From Oryzihumus sp036391795 (GTDB taxonomy: Bacteria; Actinomycetota; Actinomycetes; Actinomycetales; Dermatophilaceae), in assembly GCF_036391795.1 (NCBI RefSeq), contig NZ_DASVZH010000312.1:1-12710 (forward strand): a stretch of DNA of 12,710 bases. Direction: 5' to 3'. Under the pieces are notes generated by a model, which was given only the letters and a program-made list of their open reading frames with translations, had not been told where the DNA came from and did no database searches. A program made the translations under genes and the position numbers. Positions within the stretch are counted from its first letter, which is position 1, and each line of letters starts with the position of its first letter. Of the stretch, positions 12,243-12,710 are shown in pieces.

Positions 12243-12539
12243 GTGTTCATCCTCGAGCTGACCTACACCGCCTCGCTGGACCGGATCGATGCGCTCCTGG
12301 AGGAGCACGTCGCGTGGCTGGACCGCGGCTACGCCGAGGGGGTGTTCGTCGCGTCCGGGCGCAAGCACCCTCGCGACGGCGGCGTCATCCTCGCGGTCGG
12401 TCCGCGGGCCGACGTCGAGGCCCGCGTCGCCGGCGACCCGTTCGCGGTGCACGGCGTGGCCGACTACCGCGTCGTGGAGTTCGTGCCGACCAGGACCGCG
12501 GCCGCGCTCGGGGCCTACCGCGAGAGCCTGCCAACCTGA
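12243..12539 (+). CDS. YciI-family small protein
   Basis: This 98-residue protein matches the YciI fold pattern: FILELTYTASLDRIDALLEEHVAWLDRGYAEG at the N-terminus (here described as residues 2-33), with His22 in the EHVAWL helix, SGRKHPRDGGVIL at 38-50, and the typical DPFAVHGVADYRVVEF segment at 65-80. YciI proteins have a ferredoxin-like fold with a His/Asp pair proposed to be catalytic, and are related to dioxygenase/dehydrochlorinase-like and sigma-factor-linked proteins; the physiological role is not known. The gene is divergent from the leuA leader and has a leaderless-type GTG start. A much longer upstream reading frame in the same frame is only an antisense shadow of leuA and the channel gene. 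Confidence 0.88.
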   Translation: MFILELTYTASLDRIDALLEEHVAWLDRGYAEGVFVASGRKHPRDGGVILAVGPRADVEARVAGDPFAVHGVADYRVVEFVPTRTAAALGAYRESLPT

Positions 12540-12653
12540 CGGTGTGGTTCCGTCCGCGTCGATCGGGCCGACGATCACGTGCCGCGAGGGGCGGTGCGGC
12601 GTCGCCGGAGCGCGCACACTTGAAGGAGGTCGCCGCGTCGGAGCGGAGGGTCT

Positions 12654-12710
12654 GTGTCTGGAGGAGAGCCCCCGGGCGGGGTGCCGGAACCGCGGCAGGC
12701 CCGCAGCACA
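12654..12710 (+). CDS. Possible start of a gene running off the right edge
   Basis: A GTG at 12654 opens a frame of 19 codons without a stop to the window edge (MSGGEPPGGVPEPRQARST). GGAGG at 12645-12649 lies 4 nt upstream, and a stronger AAGGAGGT at 12623-12630 is 23 nt upstream, too far for this start. The peptide is Pro/Gly rich and matches nothing I recognise. It may be a real N-terminus or non-coding sequence. Confidence 0.3.
   Translation, partial: MSGGEPPGGVPEPRQARST

Noticed and set aside
9603..12539. A 978-codon open frame on the plus strand
   Set aside because: It is antisense to the channel gene and leuA, both with clear family motifs. Only its last 98 codons, from the GTG at 12243, are a real gene.
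1..12710. CRISPR array, insertion sequence, tRNA or rRNA
   Set aside because: No regularly spaced repeats, transposase or integrase frames, or tRNA-like cloverleaf with CCA end were recognised on either strand.

Overview
This window is a high-GC chromosomal segment of an actinobacterium, most likely of the order Micrococcales and perhaps an Intrasporangiaceae-type genus. The genus is inference only. The placement rests on the very strong G/C third-position bias, the glyS / zur / uppS / recO / leuA gene neighbourhood that is typical of Actinomycetota, and the many promoters of the form TANNNT followed 6-7 nt later by ATG or GTG, which is the usual sign of leaderless mRNAs in that phylum.

Layout. 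(1) 1-1133: the 5' end of glyS (minus strand), then a DUF805 membrane protein, a perfect 16-bp hairpin terminator and a small three-helix membrane protein. (2) 1160-4320: a compact zinc-uptake operon, znuA-znuC-znuB-zur, whose reading frames all overlap. It is driven by a promoter whose -35 lies inside a Zur-like palindrome, so the last gene probably represses the whole operon. The ATPase carries a short His cluster and the permease a long His-rich cytoplasmic tail. (3) 4345-5924: recO and uppS on the minus strand, overlapping by ATGA. (4) 5999-10268: a block of less conserved genes. It holds a divergent pair (NAD(P)H-binding protein and DUF849/BKACE-type protein) flanked by an imperfect inverted repeat, a free-standing truncated alanyl-tRNA-synthetase-like protein, the divergent alkB demethylase gene, and a two-helix K+ channel. 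(5) 10287-12149: leuA with a leucine-rich leader peptide. (6) 12181-12710: a shared divergent promoter region with two palindromes, a YciI-family protein, and a possible gene start at the right edge.

The most interesting part is the 5' region of the AlaRS-like gene (8665-8859). A promoter without a 5' UTR starts a 21-residue leader peptide that ends in three consecutive alanine codons. The following RNA contains segments that can pair in two mutually exclusive ways: one hides the Shine-Dalgarno sequence of the synthetase-like gene and the other frees it. The geometry fits alanine-tRNA-sensing translational attenuation of a synthetase paralogue that lacks editing and C-Ala domains. A parallel, more classical leader (four consecutive Leu codons) precedes leuA. 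Both are read directly from sequence; their function is inferred.
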